Part shown: piece by piece, positions 27,766 to 38,200 of the stretch
Layout of the letters: each line of letters begins with the position of its first letter
Numbering within the stretch: position 1 is the stretch's first letter
Assembly: GCA_965178585.1 (NCBI GenBank)
Contig: OZ238267.1
Location: 806,001 to 870,000 of the forward strand
Direction: 5' to 3'
DNA: 64,000 bases
Source of the DNA: Marifrigoribacter sp965178585
GTDB lineage: Bacteria; Bacteroidota; Bacteroidia; Flavobacteriales; Flavobacteriaceae
Program-made: the position numbers and the translations under genes
The notes under the pieces: generated by a model
Databases searched by the model: none
The model's input: only the letters and a program-made list of their open reading frames with translations
What the model was told of the DNA's origin: nothing

Positions 27766-29080
27766 TAATAAAATAGCTGTAGGTTTAGACATTGGGACTA
27801 CCAAGATTGTTGCCATGATTGGAAGGTACAATGAGTATGGTAAGCTTGAAATTTTAGGTCTTGGAAAGTCTAAAAGTTTGGGAGTTCATCGGGGTGTTGT
27901 AAATAATATTACACAAACTATTCAGTCTATTCAACAAGCAGTACAGGATGCTGAAACTTCTTCAGGTTTAAAAATTTCTGATGTAATTGTTGGGATTGCT
28001 GGACAACATATACGTAGTCTTCAACATAGTGATTATATCACCAGAAAAGACAGTGATATTGTAATAGACGATAATGATATTGAGAATCTGTGTAATCAAG
28101 TTCATAAATTAGTAATGTTACCTGGTGAGGAGATAATCCATGTACTACCTCAAGATTTTAAAGTAGATGGACAAAGTGAGATAGCAGAACCGATTGGAAT
28201 GTATGGTGGAAGATTAGAAGCTAATTTTCATGTAGTTGTTGGACAAGTATCTTCGATTAGAAACATAGGAAGATGTATTAAAAGTTCTGGGTTAACATTA
28301 TCTGGTATCACTTTAGAGCCTTTAGCCTCAGCAAATGCTGTTTTAGGAAATGAAGAAAAGGAAGCTGGTGTAGCTTTAATCGATATAGGAGGAGGAACGA
28401 CCGATTTAGCCATATTTAAAGATGGAATTATACGACATACTGCCGTAATTCCTTTTGGTGGAAATGTGATTACCGAAGATATTAAAGAAGGTTGTTCAAT
28501 AATTGAAAAGCAAGCAGAATTATTAAAAATTAAATTTGGTTCAGCTTGGCCTGGTGAAAATAAGGACAATGAAATTGTTTCTATTCCTGGATTAAGAGGA
28601 AGAGAACCCAAAGAAATAACACTTAAAAATCTTTCTAAAATTATTCATGCTCGAGTAATTGAAATTATAGAGCAAGTTTATTTAGAAATAAAAAATTACG
28701 GACACGAAGAGCAAAAGAAGAAATTAATTGCAGGAATCGTGTTAACTGGTGGAGGATCTCAATTAAAACATCTAAAGCAATTAGTTGAATATATAACAGG
28801 AATGGACACTCGTGTAGGGTACCCAAATGAGCATATGGCTGGCGATAGTGACAGTGAAGTTACAAGCCCAATGTATGCAACTGCTGTTGGTTTAGTGCTT
28901 AATGGATTGGAAAACATAAAAGACAATGTTGAAGAAGAGATCATAGTTGAAGAAAATGAAGAGCAGCAATCAGATCAAGAAGTAGAAGAAGAAATAAAAG
29001 AAAAACCAAAAGCTAAAGGAAAAGGATTTTTTGATAGATGGGTAGAAAACTTAAAAGACTTTTTAGATAATGCAGAATAA
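27758..29080 (+). CDS. ftsA: Cell division protein FtsA
   Basis: An actin-like ATPase that ties FtsZ to the membrane. Phosphate motif GLDIGTTKIVA, the second motif IDIGGGTTDLA and adenosine motif VLTGGGSQLK are visible. After residue 390 comes an acidic linker and then a C-terminal amphipathic helix (FFDRWVENLKDFL), the membrane-targeting end expected for FtsA. 440 residues. It overlaps ftsQ by 8 bases. Confidence 0.96.
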   Translation: MDNNKIAVGLDIGTTKIVAMIGRYNEYGKLEILGLGKSKSLGVHRGVVNNITQTIQSIQQAVQDAETSSGLKISDVIVGIAGQHIRSLQHSDYITRKDSDIVIDDNDIENLCNQVHKLVMLPGEEIIHVLPQDFKVDGQSEIAEPIGMYGGRLEANFHVVVGQVSSIRNIGRCIKSSGLTLSGITLEPLASANAVLGNEEKEAGVALIDIGGGTTDLAIFKDGIIRHTAVIPFGGNVITEDIKEGCSIIEKQAELLKIKFGSAWPGENKDNEIVSIPGLRGREPKEITLKNLSKIIHARVIEIIEQVYLEIKNYGHEEQKKKLIAGIVLTGGGSQLKHLKQLVEYITGMDTRVGYPNEHMAGDSDSEVTSPMYATAVGLVLNGLENIKDNVEEEIIVEENEEQQSDQEVEEEIKEKPKAKGKGFFDRWVENLKDFLDNAE

Positions 29081-29128
29081 TAAAACATCATAATAAAACT
29101 AACTAACAACCTCACAAAAAATGAAATT

Positions 29129-31156
29129 ATGAGCAGTAATAATCAAATTGAAAATTTTACGTTCGACATGCCAATCAACCAATCCAATGTGATAAAAGTC
29201 ATTGGTGTTGGTGGTGGTGGTAGTAATGCAATCAATCACATGTTTAGTCAAGGGATAAACGGTGTTGATTTTGTTATTTGCAACACAGATTCACAAGCCT
29301 TGGAAAGTAGTCCTGTTCCTAATAAAATACAATTAGGAGTTACTTTAACTGAAGGACTTGGAGCAGGTGCTAATCCAGAAATTGGAGAGCAAGCTGCCGT
29401 TGAAAGTATGGAGGATATAAAAGATATGCTTACCACGAATACAAAAATGCTATTTATTACTGCTGGAATGGGTGGTGGTACGGGTACTGGTGCTGCGCCT
29501 ATCATTGCAAAAATGGCAAAGGATTTAAATATTCTTACCGTTGGGATTGTAACGATACCTTTTGAATTTGAAGGTAAAATGAGAAACCAACAAGCTAATA
29601 TTGGAGTTGAAAGATTAAGAGATAATGTCGATTCTCTTATTGTAATCAACAATAATAAATTACGTGATGTTTATGGAAATCTTGGCTTTAAAGCAGGGTT
29701 TTCTAAGGCAGATGAAGTTTTAGCAACTGCAGCTAGAGGTATTGCAGAAGTAATAACACACCATTACACACAAAATATTGATTTACGTGATGCTAAAACA
29801 GTGCTTTCAAATAGTGGAACTGCAATTATGGGAAGCGCAAGTGCAAGTGGAACTAATAGAGCTTCTGATGCTATTGCAAAAGCGTTAGATTCACCCCTTT
29901 TAAATGATAATAAAATTAAAGGAGCAACCAATGTTCTGTTGTTAATTGTTTCTGGAGTTGAAGAAATTACGATTGATGAAATAGGTGAGATTAGTGACTT
30001 TATCCAGAGTGAGGCTGGACATGGTGCTAATATTATTATGGGTGTAGGTGATGATGAAACCTTAGAAGATGCCATTGCTATTACTGTGATAGCTACAGGA
30101 TTTAATGTAGAGCAACAAAATGATATTGTAAATACTGAATCTAAAAAAGTAATTCATATTCTTGAAGATGAACAAAGGGCAGAACAGATGTTAATGTCCA
30201 ACAAAAAAGAAATCGAAAGTAATATGATTTTAGATAATGTGGTTGAAGAACCTGTTATTGAAAAAGAAGAACCTATAATTAGACATTCTTTATTTGAAGA
30301 AGTTGAGGATGTAGCTGTACCTACAAAATCAGTCCCTTTTGAAGATTATATTGAGACTTCAGATTTATTAAAAAACATTGATGTAAAATATGAAGAAATT
30401 GACATTCATCATTTAGCTGAATTTCAAGAAGTAAATATCAACGAGATTAATGTTGAGGATTTTATTATCGTAGATTCTAAAATGAATGAAGAAGTAGAAA
30501 CTGAAGATTCATTTACAGAAGTAAATAGAGAAAGTGAGTCGTCTGATGAACAAATATTAATGTTCGATTTAGAAGTAAACAAAGCTTCTGAGGATTCTAT
30601 TGAAGCTAAAGAGCAACAACAAAAAATTAACAGAGAGGTAGAAACCATCACATCGAGTATTGAAGAAATTGAAGTTAACGATCATATAGAAGTTGCACCT
30701 ATTACTGAAGTAACAAAAGAAAAAACGATTACTTATAGTTTAGATAACTATCAAGAAATGGAAGATCATTTAAATGAGGCTAAGCCATTAGCTGTAGAAG
30801 ATGAAATTAGTGAAGAGGAGATTGTTTTTGAAACTAGAATTGTAGACGTTCCAGAAACTGTGAATAATGATGAAAATGAGCCAGAAGATCCTTTAAACAC
30901 TCCAATTTCTAAACTCTTAAGTGAGCGTACAGAAATTAGAAAACGTCAAATGAAAGAGTTTAATTATAAGTTTAATAAAAAGCCTTCTCATATCGATGAA
31001 ATAGAAAAACAGCCTGCTTATAAACGAATGGGTATTGAATTAGAAGAAACGGCAAATCAAGATGCTAACTTGTCAAGGACCTCATTAAACACAGACGAGG
31101 ATAACGATTTGGATTTACGTAAGAATAATTCGTTTTTGCATGATAATGTAGATTAA
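29129..31156 (+). CDS. ftsZ: Cell division protein FtsZ with long C-terminal extension
   Basis: The tubulin-like GTPase that forms the division ring. The core (about 15-330) has GVGGGGSNAINHM, the signature GGGTGTGAAP and the synergy-loop residues NIDLRDAKTVL. At 675 residues it is far longer than the usual 380-400. About 250 residues of acidic, probably disordered linker follow the core, then a conserved-looking tail with IEKQPAYKRMGIEL and the end NSFLHDNVD. It ends the dcw operon before a hairpin terminator. Confidence 0.96.
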   Translation: MSSNNQIENFTFDMPINQSNVIKVIGVGGGGSNAINHMFSQGINGVDFVICNTDSQALESSPVPNKIQLGVTLTEGLGAGANPEIGEQAAVESMEDIKDMLTTNTKMLFITAGMGGGTGTGAAPIIAKMAKDLNILTVGIVTIPFEFEGKMRNQQANIGVERLRDNVDSLIVINNNKLRDVYGNLGFKAGFSKADEVLATAARGIAEVITHHYTQNIDLRDAKTVLSNSGTAIMGSASASGTNRASDAIAKALDSPLLNDNKIKGATNVLLLIVSGVEEITIDEIGEISDFIQSEAGHGANIIMGVGDDETLEDAIAITVIATGFNVEQQNDIVNTESKKVIHILEDEQRAEQMLMSNKKEIESNMILDNVVEEPVIEKEEPIIRHSLFEEVEDVAVPTKSVPFEDYIETSDLLKNIDVKYEEIDIHHLAEFQEVNINEINVEDFIIVDSKMNEEVETEDSFTEVNRESESSDEQILMFDLEVNKASEDSIEAKEQQQKINREVETITSSIEEIEVNDHIEVAPITEVTKEKTITYSLDNYQEMEDHLNEAKPLAVEDEISEEEIVFETRIVDVPETVNNDENEPEDPLNTPISKLLSERTEIRKRQMKEFNYKFNKKPSHIDEIEKQPAYKRMGIELEETANQDANLSRTSLNTDEDNDLDLRKNNSFLHDNVD

Positions 31157-31179
31157 ATAATCTGCACTTTAAGCTGAAA

Positions 31180-31218
31180 AGTCTAGGGATAACAATTGTT
31201 ATTCTTGGGCTTTTTTTT
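31180..31218 (+). terminator. Terminator of the dcw cluster
   Basis: AGTCTAGGGATAACAA pairs with TTGTTATTCTTGGGCT through some G-U pairs; eight or more T follow. Confidence 0.75.
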
Positions 31219-31275
31219 GCTTTTATACTTTGTTTTCAGATTGAAGTAAACCAATAGCTTTGAAACAAAATTTCG

Positions 31276-31283
31276 TATATTTG
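31276..31283 (+). promoter_or_regulatory. -7 element before yqeY
   Basis: TATATTTG matches TAnnTTTG, 21 bases before the ATG. A clear -33 element is lacking. Confidence 0.55.
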
Positions 31284-31304
31284 CAGTCCTAATAAATAAG
31301 AACT

Positions 31305-31751
31305 ATGAGCTTAGAAAAGAATATAATGGAAGCCATGAAAACGGCAATGAAAGCAAAAGATCAAGTAGCTTTAGCTGCACTTCGTGCTGTAAAATCTGAA
31401 TTGATTTTAGCAAAGACTAGTGGAGCATCTAGTGAGCTAACGAAAGCAGATGAGAATAAATTATTACAAAAATTAGTAAAGCAACGTAAGGATAGTGCTG
31501 CTATTTTTACTGAGCAGAATAGAGAAGATTTAGCTAGCCCAGAACTAGACCAAGCAGCTGTATTAGCTCAGTTTTTACCTAAACAAATGACTGAGGAAGA
31601 AGTTGAAAAAGTAGTATCTGAAATTATTGCACAAACTGGTGCCAATTCTATGAAAGATATGGGGAAAGTAATGGGGCTTACCAATAGTCAATTAGCTGGT
31701 AAAGCAGATGGTAAAACAATTTCAGGAATTGTCAAAAGAAAACTTTCCTAA
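31305..31751 (+). CDS. yqeY: GatB/YqeY domain protein
   Basis: A 148-residue stand-alone YqeY protein, related to the tRNA-binding tail of GatB. It has the opening MEAMKTAMKAKD, the LVKQRKDSAAIF motif and GKVMGLT..LAGKADGKTISGIVK near the end. The function of the stand-alone form is not established; a role in tRNA-dependent amidation is only suggested by homology. It has its own promoter and a shared downstream terminator. Confidence 0.93.
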   Translation: MSLEKNIMEAMKTAMKAKDQVALAALRAVKSELILAKTSGASSELTKADENKLLQKLVKQRKDSAAIFTEQNREDLASPELDQAAVLAQFLPKQMTEEEVEKVVSEIIAQTGANSMKDMGKVMGLTNSQLAGKADGKTISGIVKRKLS

Positions 31752-31771
31752 TTGATAAAATTATAACACAC

Positions 31772-31809
31772 AAAAAAAGAGGTTTCAATAAGTTGAAACC
31801 TCTTTTTTT
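31772..31809. terminator. Bidirectional terminator
   Basis: AGAGGTTTCAA (31778-31788) and TTGAAACCTCT (31793-31803) with A and T runs on either side, between convergent genes. Confidence 0.9.
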
Positions 31810-31829
31810 GTGATGAGTATATTAATAAT

Positions 31830-32219
31830 TTACATTCCTAACATACTTAATGCTTTGTTCATTACATCTGGATTTCCATTAATCCAATCCATTACAGAAC
31901 TTTTTAATTTAGGATTATTCATTACAGCTTTCATAGCTTGATTAATAGAACCTTTATTCTCTTTATATAAAGTTGCAAAAGTTGATCTAGTTTCAGGATT
32001 ACTTTTTAAGTAACTAGCTCCCATAGAAGCCAATTCATCATTGTTTACTAATCCATTTTGGATTTTTTCTTGAACATCCTTAGAATTTGTTTTTGTAGCA
32101 CTTTCAGCAGATTTTGTTACACTTTTTGTTGCTTTAGCAGCATCATTTACAGTTATTGTTTGAGCGTAAGTAACATTTGTAAATGCAACGATTGATAAGA
32201 TAATAAGTAATTTTTTCAT
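31830..32219 (-). CDS. Small exported protein of unknown function
   Basis: A 129-residue protein with a signal peptide (about 1-19, ending in TYAQ). The remainder is Ala/Ser/Lys-rich and mostly helical (KATKSVTKSAESATKTNS), with a C-terminal half of short helices (TFATLYKENKG). No enzyme motif or cysteines are present. It is probably a periplasmic helical protein; I do not recognise the family. A good promoter precedes it on the minus strand. Confidence 0.6.
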   Translation of the reverse strand: MKKLLIILSIVAFTNVTYAQTITVNDAAKATKSVTKSAESATKTNSKDVQEKIQNGLVNNDELASMGASYLKSNPETRSTFATLYKENKGSINQAMKAVMNNPKLKSSVMDWINGNPDVMNKALSMLGM

Positions 32220-32252
32220 AATAATAATTAATTGTTTTTAATAATTGAGTCT

Positions 32253-32260
32253 CAAAGATA
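32253..32260 (-). promoter_or_regulatory. -7 element of the small exported protein gene
   Basis: Minus-strand TATCTTTG, 33 bases before the ATG. Confidence 0.5.
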
Positions 32261-32331
32261 GTAAAAAACGATAATGAAGATTTGTTTATTTTTAATTTGG
32301 TTATTATTAGCCTTTAATGTTTTTAATAAAA

Positions 32332-33366
32332 CTAATGAAAATGAAAGGTTAATTGTAAATTCAATCCATAATCTTCAGAAGAATTTGCATTTTCTGAAGG
32401 GTTGGTGTCATAATTGTAATAGAAACTGAAACCTACTTTAAAATTATCACTCAAAACACTAATCTGGGGATTTAAATTAAAAACAGTTCTAGATCTATTA
32501 TCAGTAAAATAGGGTAAATAGCTAATATTAGCGTCCACCCAAATTTTAGGGCTGGTATATTTATACACTTTCCATGCAAGTTGGAAAATAGCTGCTAAAT
32601 CGTCTTGTGAATCAATATTTCCGTAAGGAGTTTCACTTATACCACTCATTCCAGCACCAAAATATAATCGGTTCCAACTGTTATATGCAATATCTTTTAT
32701 ACCCATTAGATCTAATTCCCAACGTAATTTAGTTCCTAATTCTAAATTTTGACTTCCAGTTAAAGCAGTTTGTGTTGACCATCCTTTATTAAAAATTCGT
32801 TGCCAGGCAAAACTTATATCCGATTTTGTAGAACTTATAGTATCTGATTGAAAAGTATTATTACTGTCCCAAGTTATTTTAAAATAAGAATTCTTTTTTC
32901 GATAATCTACATTTCCTGAAAATGAAAATGTAGTAACATTACTACCTTTAGAGTAATTTAATCCTAAACTAAAGTCTCCACTGGTACGCATCCAAAAGTT
33001 TCTTTTTATCGGATAAACCTCCAGAATATCTTCAACATTAATCAACTTTTTTTCATCAGCCATGATTATATAAACTGTTCTATTTGTTTCTGAGGCTGCA
33101 AAAGATCCGAAATAAATATGATCATCTTTCATTTTTATTTCAAATTGTTTATTGGAAATTATAGTATTTATTTTAACTTCTTCATAGCTAATGGTTCCCA
33201 TTCCATCCATTTTCCATGTAACTACACCATATCTTAGATTTTTAAAATCACCTGTTAGTACATTACCATTAATATGATAAATAGTATCAGTTTTTTGTGC
33301 AACAGCCTTATTCTGAAAAACAAATAAGGTGAAAAATAAAAGCACAAAAGTTAATATTTTATTCAT
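32332..33366 (-). CDS. DUF481 family outer-membrane protein
   Basis: A 344-residue protein with a signal peptide (about 1-23, ending in AVAQ). A soluble N-terminal part (DTIYHINGNVLTGDFKNL and onward) resembles small beta repeats, followed by a DUF481/YdiY-type barrel from about residue 125 (FWMRTSGDFSLGLNYSKGSN). The protein ends in LTFHFH, as outer-membrane barrels commonly do. The function is unknown. It is monocistronic. Confidence 0.75.
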   Translation of the reverse strand: MNKILTFVLLFFTLFVFQNKAVAQKTDTIYHINGNVLTGDFKNLRYGVVTWKMDGMGTISYEEVKINTIISNKQFEIKMKDDHIYFGSFAASETNRTVYIIMADEKKLINVEDILEVYPIKRNFWMRTSGDFSLGLNYSKGSNVTTFSFSGNVDYRKKNSYFKITWDSNNTFQSDTISSTKSDISFAWQRIFNKGWSTQTALTGSQNLELGTKLRWELDLMGIKDIAYNSWNRLYFGAGMSGISETPYGNIDSQDDLAAIFQLAWKVYKYTSPKIWVDANISYLPYFTDNRSRTVFNLNPQISVLSDNFKVGFSFYYNYDTNPSENANSSEDYGLNLQLTFHFH

Positions 33367-33444
33367 GAAAAACTAAATTCTAAAAATAATTCTATAAAGT
33401 TAAATGATTAAAATTGTATAACAAATTTTACTTACCAAAAGAAA

Positions 33445-33482
33445 TATATAAAAGCCCAATTAATTTTAAATTAATTGGGCTT
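33445..33482 (-). terminator. Terminator downstream of the truncated barrel gene
   Basis: AAGCCCAATTAA and TTAATTGGGCTT, 12-bp perfect inverted repeat with a 7-base loop; a T run follows on the minus strand. Confidence 0.75.
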
Positions 33483-33507
33483 CCTGTATTATGGTGGTAT
33501 GTTCTTT

Positions 33508-33740
33508 TTACTTAATAGTGTAACCCAATGTTAATTGCCAAACACCATTTTTATTATTAATAACGGCATCGTTTCCGTAATAATAGGTTTCCCAAATATT
33601 AGATAAACCTAAATTGTAACGTGCTTCAAAGTTAATTCCGTTTTTTAATTTATAACCCAAACCAAAGTTTAGCCCAAAATCTATCGTGGTCATATAATCA
33701 TAAGTATTAATATCTTCAGCTTCCGCAAAAAGTAAAAAAC
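33508..33740 (-). pseudogene. 5'-truncated outer-membrane beta-barrel (porin family) gene
   Basis: Read on the minus strand, the open frame starts with LGFLLFAEAED directly after a stop codon (TAG at 33743-33741) and continues through DFGLNFGLGYKL and ARYNLGLSNIW to the end LTLGYTIK. This is the C-terminal third of a common flavobacterial barrel of about 200 residues. There is no signal peptide and no good start (the first ATG is at 33693, mid-strand). It retains its own terminator. The missing 5' end lies exactly where the oppositely oriented fragment at 33743 begins. Confidence 0.7.
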
Positions 33741-33742
33741 CT

Positions 33743-34237
33743 AACTATGCTATGCGTTACTTCTCGCTTATTGCTTTTGCTATATCTGCAGCTATTGTTG
33801 GGAATATGTTAGATTTTATGCTAATTGAAGGTTTGCATCTTACAGATTTAAAAGTTCCGGTTGTTGGATATTTATTTTTTATGATTCTATTTTTCGCCTT
33901 ACCTCTATTATTCTTCTCTAGTAAAATGATTAATGCTAAAGAAGAAAATGTATTTAGTAATTATGATTTTAGTAACGGAATGTATCGTGAGTTTAGAAAA
34001 AAAACATCAAGGAGCTTTGAACAGGTTTCTGAAAAGGATCTTAAAACCTCAGAATATTCTGCAGTTTCAGATTACAACTCAGTAATGTTTAATGTGATTC
34101 AAATGAAATACGTGCCATATACATTAAGGGATTTTATTCCTCTTTTGGTAATGACAGCAGTACCATTTATTGCACTAGTTTTTATGGATATACCAATTAA
34201 TAAACTAGTAAAGAATATAATTTCCTTTATGGTTTAG
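33743..34237 (+). pseudogene. 5'-truncated integral membrane protein
   Basis: The reading frame is open through the junction (NYAMRYFSLIAF) and an ATG at 33752 could start a 161-residue product. It has two hydrophobic segments at the front, a hydrophilic middle (NYDFSNGMYREFRKK) and one C-terminal hydrophobic pair. This looks like the C-terminal half of a larger multi-span protein, not a complete gene. No promoter is evident. I do not know the function of the parent family. A real short gene starting at 33752 is the alternative. Confidence 0.55.
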
Positions 34238-34296
34238 GCAATAAAAAGTAAAAAAGAGTAAGACGTAAATAAATAAAAACAATTAAAACAAACAGT

Positions 34297-35049
34297 ATGA
34301 AAAAAACAATAATCTATGCATTAATATTTTGTATTCCTTTTTTTGGAATTTCACAAGTAGAAAATGAAACAAAAAGTGAAGATAATTCTTGGAACTTTAG
34401 TGTGACCCCTTATTTATGGAAGACAAGTTTAAACGGAAAAGTAACAGTTTTAAATCAAGAAGACATTCCTGTTGATTTAACTTTTAAGGATGATATTATT
34501 TCAAATTTAAAAATGGCAGCTATGTTTCATGCGGAAGCAAGAAAAGATAGATTATCTTTTATGTTAGATGTTTTTTATGCAAAACTTGGAGAAGATAGTC
34601 AATTAGAAGGCCCTATAAATACACACGACACAAGAGTACGACTTAAGCAAAATTTATTTGAAGGTGGTCTTGGATATACTTTTGCAAGATCTGGAAATTT
34701 TTCTTTGGATGCATTAGTGGGTGCTCGCTTTTTTGATGTTAATGTAAACTTAGAAATTGATGAGGTTGAAGTTTCAAAGAAGGATTTTAATTTTTTAGAA
34801 CCTTATATAGGTGTTAGGTTCCGTAACGACTGGAATAAATTTAGCCTTGGTGGTAGAGCAGATATTGGTGGATTTGGTCTTGGTACAGAATACAGTTACA
34901 AGCTTAATGGATATGTTGGTTATCAATTTACAAAGCTATTTGGTTTGACTCTTGGATATCAATTGTATAGACCAGATTATCAAGAAGATAATTTTGTATA
35001 CAATGTAGGGAATCAGGGATTTTTACTTGGATTTAATTTTGAGTTTTAA
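34297..35049 (+). CDS. Outer-membrane beta-barrel protein
   Basis: The 250-residue protein has a signal peptide (about 1-19, ending in GISQ), then WNFSVTPYLWKTSLNGKV and alternating strands with GGLGYTFAR and VGYQFTKLFGLTLGYQLYRP, and ends GFNFEF with a terminal Phe. It fits the outer-membrane porin-like barrels that start with a TPYLW motif. Ligand and function are unknown. Confidence 0.7.
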   Translation: MKKTIIYALIFCIPFFGISQVENETKSEDNSWNFSVTPYLWKTSLNGKVTVLNQEDIPVDLTFKDDIISNLKMAAMFHAEARKDRLSFMLDVFYAKLGEDSQLEGPINTHDTRVRLKQNLFEGGLGYTFARSGNFSLDALVGARFFDVNVNLEIDEVEVSKKDFNFLEPYIGVRFRNDWNKFSLGGRADIGGFGLGTEYSYKLNGYVGYQFTKLFGLTLGYQLYRPDYQEDNFVYNVGNQGFLLGFNFEF

Positions 35050-35094
35050 TAATTAATAAATACATTTTTTAAGTATTCATGAAATTGTAGTAAA

Positions 35095-35130
35095 TAAAAA
35101 ATCCGTAATTTTTATTACGGATTTTTTATT
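35095..35130. terminator. Bidirectional terminator between the barrel gene and tRNA-Arg
   Basis: AATCCGTAAT (35100-35109) pairs with ATTACGGATT (35114-35123), with A and T runs on both sides. Confidence 0.88.
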
Positions 35131-35135
35131 TATAG

Positions 35136-35209
35136 TGACCTCGACAGGATTCAAACCTGTAACCCTCAGAGCCGAAATCTGATATTCTATTCAGTTGAAC
35201 TACGAGGCC
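35136..35209 (-). tRNA. tRNA-Arg (anticodon TCG)
   Basis: The minus strand folds as a 74-base cloverleaf. The acceptor stem GGCCTCG/CGAGGTC has one G-U pair. The D stem is GTTC/GAAT. The anticodon stem TCAGA/TCTGA has loop TTTCGGC, giving anticodon TCG, which reads CGN (CGA) Arg codons. The T stem is ACAGG/CCTGT with loop TTTGAAT. CCA is not encoded. Confidence 0.95.
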
Positions 35210-35290
35210 GTTTTTCTAATAGAAATTAGAAATGTCAAAGTTAATTCTTTCTAATAATAAAAACTTGATTTACAAATAGCAATTATTAAA

Positions 35291-38200
35291 TTATTCCATA
35301 TTCATAACTAAATCATCTTGCATAACCATTTCTCCGGCTTTTAGGGTTATTGATTTAACTTTACAATCCCGAATTGCAGTTACAGTGGTTTCCATTTTCA
35401 TTGCTTCAATAATGAATAGTGGGTCATTTTCTTTTATTTCTTGCCCCTTTTTTACTAATACCTTATAAAGCAAGCCTTGTAATGGAGAACCAATCTCATC
35501 GATATTACTTTCATCCGCTTTTACATTTTCTACCTTGCTAATATTTAATTCTTTGTCAAGGACTTCCACCATTTTATTTTCTCCGTTAATCTTAAAGAAA
35601 ACGGTTCTAATACCTTCTTCATTAGGATTACTAACCGATAGTAATTTTACAATAATTACTTTTCCTGGTTCTAACTCAATGAGAGTTTCCTCCTGTATTT
35701 TCATTCCGTAAAAGAAATTGAGTGTAGGGAGAATAGCTAAGTTTCCATACTTTTTGTAATTTTCATGAGCTTGGTCAAAAACTCTAGGATATAATAAGTA
35801 GGATAAAAAGTCTTCAAACTCGATTGCTCTTGAAAATCCTTTTTGATATTTCTTTTTAAAATCTTCTAAAGCAACATCAAAATCAATAGGTTCTAAGTGT
35901 GCATTTGGCCTGTCTTTAAAAGGATTTTGATTTTTCAGTACTATTTTCTGAAGCTTTTTTGGAAAGCCACCCACAGGTTGTCCTAAATCTCCTTTGAAGA
36001 AATCGATTACCGAATCTGGAAAAGAAATTTCTTCTCCGTTTTCCATCACATCTTCAGGTGTTAAATTATTGGTAACCATAAAAATTGCCATATCTCCAAC
36101 TACTTTTGATGAAGGGGTTACTTTTACTAGATTACCGAACATCGTATTTACTTCAGTATACATTTTCTTTACTTCATCAAAACGGCCTCCTAATCCTAAA
36201 GCAGTTGCTTGTGGACGTAAATTAGAATACTGTCCACCAGGAATTTCATGTTGGTATACCTCGGCTGTTCCAGACTTTAAACCAGACTCAAATGGATAAT
36301 AATACTCTCTAATATCTTCCCAATAATTTGAAAATTGATTTAGTTTGGGCATATCAAAATCATGTGCTCTTTCGTGATATTTCATCATTTCCACCACCGA
36401 ATTAAAATTAGGTTGTGAAGTAAGTCCAGACAATCCTCCAAGAGCAACATCAACAACATCTACATTAGCTTCAATAGCTTTTAAATAGGTTGCGGATTGA
36501 AGGGAAGAGGTGTCATGAGTATGTAAATGAATAGGAAGCTTTACTGTATTTCTTAAAGCTCCAATTAGTTCGGTTGCAGCATACGGAGTTAATAAACCAG
36601 CCATATCTTTTAAAGCTATAATATGAGCTCCAGCATTTTCTAAATCTTTTGCTAATTGTAAATAATACTTTAAGTTGTATTTGGTTTGAGTAGTATCTAA
36701 TATATTTCCAGTATAGCTTATGGCAGCTTCCGCTAAAGCTCCTTTGGTATTTCTGACATATCTTATACTAGGCTCCATTGCTTTTACCCAGTTTAATGAA
36801 TCAAAAATTCTAAAGATATCAATCCCATTTTCCCAAGATTTATCTACAAATTTTTCAATTAAATTATCTGGATACGCTTTATAACCTACTGCGTTAGAAC
36901 CACGTAGCAACATCTGAAATAATATATTCGGCATTGCTTTTCTTAATTCACGTAATCGAGACCAAGGACTTTCATGTAAAAAACGTAAGCAAACATCAAA
37001 AGTAGCACCGCCCCACATTTCTATACTAAAGGTATTGGCGTGGTTTTTTGCAAAACTTTCTGCTACTTTTAGCATATCGTAGGTTCGCATACGAGTTGCT
37101 AATAAGGATTGATGAGCATCCCTTATGGTTGTATCTGTGTAGTGTATTTTCTTTTCATCACGTAACCATTTGCTAAATTTATCGGGACCTAATTCTGTAA
37201 GTAAATCTTTAGTTCCTTTTGGATACTTTGAAAAATGATCGTAGGCAGGAATTTTAGCGTCTCTAAAAACCTTGGTTTCTTCTACAAACTTAACATCAGG
37301 GTTTCCATTTACAATAACTTCTCCTAAATATTTTAATACTTTTGAAGAACGATCCTGTGAAAGTCTAATTTTAAATAACTCAGGTGTTTTCTGAATAAAA
37401 TTAACGGTCGTTTTTCCATCCTTAAACTTTGGATGTTGTATCACATTTTGTAAAAAATGAATATTGGTTTTAACACCTCTAATTCTAAACTCTTTTAAAG
37501 CTCTCACCATTTTTCTAACCGCCCCGTCTAAGGTTCTGCCATGAGAAGAGACTTTTACCAACATAGAATCAAAAAACGGACTCACTTTATACGATTGATA
37601 AATACTACCTGCATCTAAACGTATTCCCATACCTGAAGCAGAACGGTAAGTCGTAATAGTTCCATAATCTGGTGTGAAGTTGTTTGTAGGATCTTCGGTG
37701 GTTATTCTACATTGTAAAGCGAAGCCGTAAGTAGCAATAGAATCTTGATCATGAATTTTAATTTGAGTGTCGGATAATTTATATCCACCCGCCACGAATA
37801 TTTGGGTTTTTACCAAATCAATTCCTGTTACCATTTCAGTAACAGTATGCTCTACTTGTATCCGTGGATTTACTTCAATAAAATAAACATTTTCTGTTTT
37901 ATCTACCAAAAATTCAACTGTACCAATATTGTTGTAATTTACTTGTTTGGCGATTGCTAAAGCATATTTATAAAGGTTTTGTTTTACTTCTTCAGAAATA
38001 TTAAAAGAAGGAGCGATTTCGACTACTTTTTGGTGACGTCTTTGTACTGAGCAATCACGTTCATGTAAGTGTCGAATGTTTCCATGGTTATCTGCTACAA
38101 TCTGAACTTCGATGTGTTTAGGGTCTTCAACATATTTTTCTAAAAACATCGTATCGTCTCCAAAAGCATTAAGAGATTCGTTTCTAGCAGAATCAAAATT

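Noticed and set aside
29248..29652. Open frame antisense to ftsZ
   Set aside because: It shadows the Gly-rich FtsZ core; composition (Pro/Ser/Ile) has no family character.
33508..33693. A complete 61-residue gene starting at the internal ATG
   Set aside because: The frame stays open upstream with family-like sequence, and the product would be a barrel fragment without signal peptide.
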